From positions 1-7,419 of the forward strand of contig CAMPKR010000120.1 in NCBI GenBank assembly GCA_946887345.1: 7,419 nt of DNA, written 5' to 3'. Numbering within the stretch: the first letter of the stretch is position 1; every line of letters begins with the position of its first letter. Below the pieces are notes generated by a model. It was given only the letters and a program-made list of their open reading frames with translations. It did not search any database and was not told where the DNA came from. A program made the position numbers and the translations under genes. Origin of the DNA: an uncultured Bacteroidota bacterium (lineage in GTDB: Bacteria; Bacteroidota; Bacteroidia; Chitinophagales; Chitinophagaceae). This document shows, piece by piece, positions 4,463 to 7,419 of the stretch.

Positions 4463-7419
4463 TTACATTTTCTGTAGCTTCTTCATATCCTTGAAGTTGC
4501 CGTCTTTGTCACGGATGTTCAGAAGGTAGCTGCCTGCGGCCATGTCGTTGATCTGTATCTTATACTCGTCCTGCGCTTTTTCTACATTCCATTCCTGCAA
4601 GGTCTGTCCCAGCATGTTGAACAGTATCACCTTGTCGCCATCTGCCAGGCCCTTTACAACTATTTCCTTGCTGAAAGGATTTGGATATACTTCAATATTA
4701 CCGGTTTGTACCGTGCTGGCAACCGAGGTAGGCCAGCCTTCAATGGTCACGGTGTTAGTGGTCGCAGTAAGATAGCAACCGCTGCCTGTATTGTTACAGA
4801 TACCATACACCACGTCTTGTCCCGGACCTTTTACAAAGGTCACATACGGCACCGAAGTAGTAGCGTAGAATACCGAGTTGATATACCAGTCAATTGTGAA
4901 GTTAGTATTGAAGTTGAACAGGTTTGCATATACCGTTACAAGCGTGCCTTCTGCAGTACCGGTTGTAGACGCAGAAGCTGTTGCCATTGTTGGCAAGCCC
5001 GGTGTAACAGCAATCGGCCCCACCGAGTTGCTGCTCACTGTTATGTTGTCATAGCAGCCGGCCAGCGGTGGTGTAAAGTCAAGAGTTACCACATCATTAA
5101 AGCCCGGAGCGTAGGTGTATACAGCATTGTTAGGTCCTGACGGATTGCCGTTTACATACCATTGGTAAGTACCACCCGGTGCATTGTCAGTAGCTGTGAA
5201 TGTTACGGGCTCGCCCTGGCAAACGTTCACGGAGCTGGCAGCTATTGTCACTGCTGGTGTTACCAGCGGATCTATTACCATGTTCACGTTTGCTCCTGCT
5301 GTTGATGGAGAAGAGCAAATTAAGCTCGGCGTCATCACTACGGCAACTACATCGCCTGAGCTAAGCGTACCTGCTCCGGCAGTATAGCTTGCGCCTGTTC
5401 CCACGTTGATGCCATTTACTGTCCACTGGTAAGTTGGGGTTGTACCGCCGTTAGTTGGATTTGGCGTAAATGTTACCGGGTCATCCGCGCAGGCTGTTGT
5501 CCCTGGATTGGCAGAGATCGTAACAGAAGGCACTGTGTTAGTATGTACGGACATCGTTATTGCCGGGCTGGTAGCCGTAGGGGTGCTCGTACAAATGTTC
5601 GTACCCGCAGTTACTACTACTTCTATCACGTCGCCATCTAACAGGCCGGCACCCGTGTACAGGGAGCTGTTGATTCCTACGTTCACGCCGTTTTTCTTCC
5701 ATTGGTAAGAAGGGCCGGTACCGCCATTAGTAGGAGTAGCATTAAAGTTCACAATGGTACCTACGCAAATAGTATCGTTAGGAGTAGGTACTACGTTTAC
5801 AGAAAGTGGAAGACCTGCATTTACAGTAAGTTCAGAAGCTACTGAAGTACCAACGCAACCAAGGCTTGATGTTACCTGCACTGTGTAGTTTCCTGCCAGG
5901 CTCGCTGAGTAGGTCATGCTGGTAGCGCCTGATATCGGGTTACCATTCAGGTACCACTGGTAGCTTGCACCTTGAGACGCAGTAAATGTAAAGTTGTCTC
6001 CTGTACAGATATTCGTAGTCCCTGTCGGAGTAATGGTTGGTGTCGGGCCTGGTGTCACTGTTACTACCACCGGCGTACGATCGTTATTGCCGCAGCCCGG
6101 AGAACTTGTAGTGGCTACAAAGCCCAGTGTTTCATTCGTTCCGCCGAATTGGCTTGCACCATTGTGATGGAAATACATCCTGTTGGTTGGCGGATCGTAT
6201 ACTATAGTAGCCATGTTACTCAGGTTCGTAAATGCCTGCAGTACGTTGATAGTGCTGGAGGTAACATTGAATCTTGAAATGTTATTGCTTGGCCAGTCCT
6301 CTCTGAATACGATATGGTAATCAGTGCCATCAAATTCAGCCCAGCCGTATGAAGCCCAGCTGTTTGTCCAATAGTATGTGAAGCCTGTTATGCTTGAGTT
6401 AAGTGTTGTAACTACACCTGTGTTCAGGTCTACATGGAAGACAGTAGTAGTACCGTCAAAGACCAGCACATATCCTTCTCCGGGAGCTATGAACGATCCG
6501 TAATTGATATAGATCGACTGGCTAAGCATTACTACCGTACCTGTTATTTGCAGGTTTTGATCTAATTCATAAAGCCTGTCAAAATTATCGAATGCCCAGA
6601 ATGAACTACCCAGTGTCCAGTTGCTCGACATTTGCCACAGTTGTCCGTTCGCCTGGTCGCCAAAGAAGCCTTCTCTGAAGTTCAAAGACGTACCGCCGCT
6701 TAAATCTGATTTATTGAAGCGACCGGTATTCATGTCACCTGTATAGTAGATATAGTCAGCGCTGGCTGCAATGCCACCGTAATCCCAGCCTGTTTCGGCA
6801 AGGTGGTCTATTATAACGGCACCTGTTGTATTAATCCCCTGTATTTCAGTTTGTATGCTGTTCTCCGCATAGTAGGTAGTTGTAGCGGTAGGGAATACAG
6901 TTACATTGTCGCCAACTACTACCGGTGTACCACCTACCAGCTGCGTATACCAGGCAATAGTGCCGCCTGTAACCGGAGTTGCCGACAGGTTTGCAGGAGA
7001 ACCACACGCAACCGAAAGACTGGTCGGGTTAACTGCAGGTGCAGCGCTCGGAAGTGTATCCACTAATATCGGAGCAGAAGTGGCAGTAAGTCCGTTTACA
7101 GTACAGGTAAGTGAAGCTTGGAAATACGTCGGAGATGTCAGCGCGCTGGTAGTATATACAGGTATAGTGCCGCCAGAAATATTTGTATAGATAGTATTGT
7201 CAGGAGATGACTGCCATTGGTAGTTTACGCCTGTAGTCGTGCCACCTGTGAGGCTTAACGTTGTTGTACCGCCATTGCAGATTATTAAAGGCACTGCCGT
7301 TGTTACACCCGTATTAGGTCCTGTTACGGTAACAGTAACCGGCGTAGATGTAGCAGACTGGCTGCTGTTGGTGCATGTAACTATGCAATGGAATTGCGTT
7401 GTTTGGGTTATCGTGCCGC
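4463..7419 (-). CDS. Large secreted Ig-repeat surface protein with T9SS sorting domain (5' end outside the window)
   Basis: The frame stays open from the TAA at 4463-4465 to the window's right edge, giving at least 984 residues; signal peptide and true start lie beyond 7419. Below, residue 1 is the GTG codon at 7294, used only for numbering. In order: the end of one Ig-like unit, an Ig-like unit at about 3-80 (C6, C64), an Ig-like unit begun at 94-145 and resumed at 399-415 around an inserted domain, five Ig-like units at about 418-493, 497-583, 587-674, 678-764 and 766-852, and a type A T9SS sorting domain at 866-943. Most units carry a YQW or similar Trp strand and two cysteines. Composition is rich in Thr, Val, Gly, Asn and Ser and poor in Lys until the tail, as in exported adhesin-like proteins. 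By family knowledge it crosses the inner membrane by Sec and the outer membrane by the type IX system, then is anchored or released. Ligand unknown; adhesion, matrix or glycan binding are guesses. Confidence 0.9.
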   Translation of the reverse strand, partial: GTITQTTQFHCIVTCTNSSQSATSTPVTVTVTGPNTGVTTAVPLIICNGGTTTLSLTGGTTTGVNYQWQSSPDNTIYTNISGGTIPVYTTSALTSPTYFQASLTCTVNGLTATSAPILVDTLPSAAPAVNPTSLSVACGSPANLSATPVTGGTIAWYTQLVGGTPVVVGDNVTVFPTATTTYYAENSIQTEIQGINTTGAVIIDHLAETGWDYGGIAASADYIYYTGDMNTGRFNKSDLSGGTSLNFREGFFGDQANGQLWQMSSNWTLGSSFWAFDNFDRLYELDQNLQITGTVVMLSQSIYINYGSFIAPGEGYVLVFDGTTTVFHVDLNTGVVTTLNSSITGFTYYWTNSWASYGWAEFDGTDYHIVFREDWPSNNISRFNVTSSTINVLQAFTNLSNMATIVYDPPTNRMYFHHNGASQFGGTNETLGFVATTSSPGCGNNDRTPVVVTVTPGPTPTITPTGTTNICTGDNFTFTASQGASYQWYLNGNPISGATSMTYSASLAGNYTVQVTSSLGCVGTSVASELTVNAGLPLSVNVVPTPNDTICVGTIVNFNATPTNGGTGPSYQWKKNGVNVGINSSLYTGAGLLDGDVIEVVVTAGTNICTSTPTATSPAITMSVHTNTVPSVTISANPGTTACADDPVTFTPNPTNGGTTPTYQWTVNGINVGTGASYTAGAGTLSSGDVVAVVMTPSLICSSPSTAGANVNMVIDPLVTPAVTIAASSVNVCQGEPVTFTATDNAPGGTYQWYVNGNPSGPNNAVYTYAPGFNDVVTLDFTPPLAGCYDNITVSSNSVGPIAVTPGLPTMATASASTTGTAEGTLVTVYANLFNFNTNFTIDWYINSVFYATTSVPYVTFVKGPGQDVVYGICNNTGSGCYLTATTNTVTIEGWPTSVASTVQTGNIEVYPNPFSKEIVVKGLADGDKVILFNMLGQTLQEWNVEKAQDEYKIQINDMAAGSYLLNIRDKDGNFKDMKKLQKM
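4466..4699 (-). other. C-terminal T9SS sorting domain (type A)
   Basis: Residues 866-943 (numbered from the codon at 7294) show the standard pattern: NIEVYPNPF, then a hydrophobic strand with IVVKGLADGD, VILFNMLGQTLQEW, and the ending AGSYLLNIRDKDG followed by a basic tail KDMKKLQKM. This domain directs transport through the outer membrane and is normally cleaved. It is Lys- and Asp-rich, unlike the Thr-rich repeats before it. The stop follows directly, so the end is complete. Confidence 0.95.
4739..6043 (-). repeat. Array of five tandem Ig-like/PKD-like units
   Basis: Five units of about 75-88 residues lie at 5816-6043, 5546-5806, 5273-5536, 5003-5263 and 4739-4999. Most start with a strand containing a cysteine, then T(V/F)xFT(A/P), then YQWxxNG, and end with a second cysteine and a VxPIxV-like strand. 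The second and third are closest: both read PTNGGT, then YQW, then NGxNVG, YTAG or YTGAG, GDVxxVV and ICxS. The fifth is divergent, with IDWYINS in place of YQW. The regular cysteine pairs suggest one disulfide per unit outside the cell. Confidence 0.85.
6050..7015 (-). other. Ig-like unit split by an inserted domain
   Basis: The segment encoding residues 94-145 reads SVACGSPANLSATP, then GGTIAWYTQLVGGTPV, then TTTYYAENS: the first two thirds of a common Bacteroidota Ig-like unit. The expected ending, a Gly-Cys motif followed by RTPVxVTV, appears only about 250 residues later as SPGCGNNDRTPVVVTVTPG (398-416). The two cysteines C97 and C401 would normally lie about 60 residues apart and pair. 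The simplest reading is a domain inserted into a surface loop of the Ig-like fold. Confidence 0.65.
6101..6856 (-). other. Inserted domain resembling a beta-propeller
   Basis: About 252 residues (147-398) are unlike the flanking repeats: rich in Trp, Tyr, Phe and Asp, with no cysteine until the Ig-like unit resumes. I see about five blade-like stretches of 30-45 residues, each with an aromatic strand, a polar turn and a strand naming an N or D followed by TG or similar. They are near GGIAASADYIYYTGD (173-187), FWAFDNFDRLYELD (232-245), YVLVFDGTTTVFHVDLNTG (275-293), WAEFDGTDYHIVFREDW (318-334) and IVYDPPTNRMYFHHNG (364-379). This spacing suits a five- or six-bladed propeller. No catalytic motif is recognised, so binding is more likely than enzymatic action. 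Confidence 0.5.

Noticed and set aside
4542..7190. Several plus-strand open frames opposite the surface-protein gene
   Set aside because: They are antisense shadows of a repetitive Thr/Val/Gly-rich gene, show no domains, and lack promoters or plausible starts.
7292..7294. GTG at 7294 as the start of the surface protein
   Set aside because: The frame continues open for 41 more codons to the window edge and encodes the end of another Ig-like unit there (for example TPVTVTVTG). The real start lies outside the window.

Overview
The window most likely comes from a bacterium of the phylum Bacteroidota, perhaps near Chitinophagales or Sphingobacteriales. Three things point there. The right half holds a giant secreted protein with tandem Ig-like repeats and a C-terminal type IX secretion (T9SS) sorting domain. 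The promoter candidates match the Bacteroidota -7 consensus TAnnTTTG. The starts lack clear Shine-Dalgarno sequences. No mobile element, tRNA, rRNA or CRISPR array is visible. The genus is not determinable from this sequence.

Left part, plus strand (109-2042): a cytosolic von Willebrand factor A (VWA) domain protein with an intact metal-binding (MIDAS) motif is followed after 32 nt by a class I SAM-dependent methyltransferase. The methyltransferase stop codon directly abuts the stop codon of the convergent pyrH gene, leaving no intergenic base. At the far left a consensus minus-strand -7 element and an ATG at position 8 suggest that a divergent gene begins at the window edge.

Middle part, minus strand (2043-4442): pyrH (UMP kinase, pyrimidine nucleotide synthesis) and gcvT (T-protein of the glycine cleavage system) are complete housekeeping genes. 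Each seems to be its own transcription unit. The 491-bp gap between them ends in the strong gcvT terminator hairpin. It also contains a GC-richer patch that may be a frameshifted coding remnant, only faintly like a glycosyltransferase, or a structured RNA.

Right part, minus strand (4463-7419): the 3' part of one very long gene for a secreted, Thr/Val/Gly-rich surface protein, open at the window edge. It has several Ig-like repeats with regularly placed cysteines. One Ig-like unit appears to be split by an inserted domain of about 250 residues resembling a beta-propeller. It ends with a T9SS sorting domain and a strong terminator.

The genes do not form an obvious shared pathway. The most notable points are the nested domain insertion, a perfect 20-bp palindrome inside the VWA gene, the zero-gap convergent gene pair and the possible coding relic between pyrH and gcvT. 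I found no convincing novel defence or mobile system.
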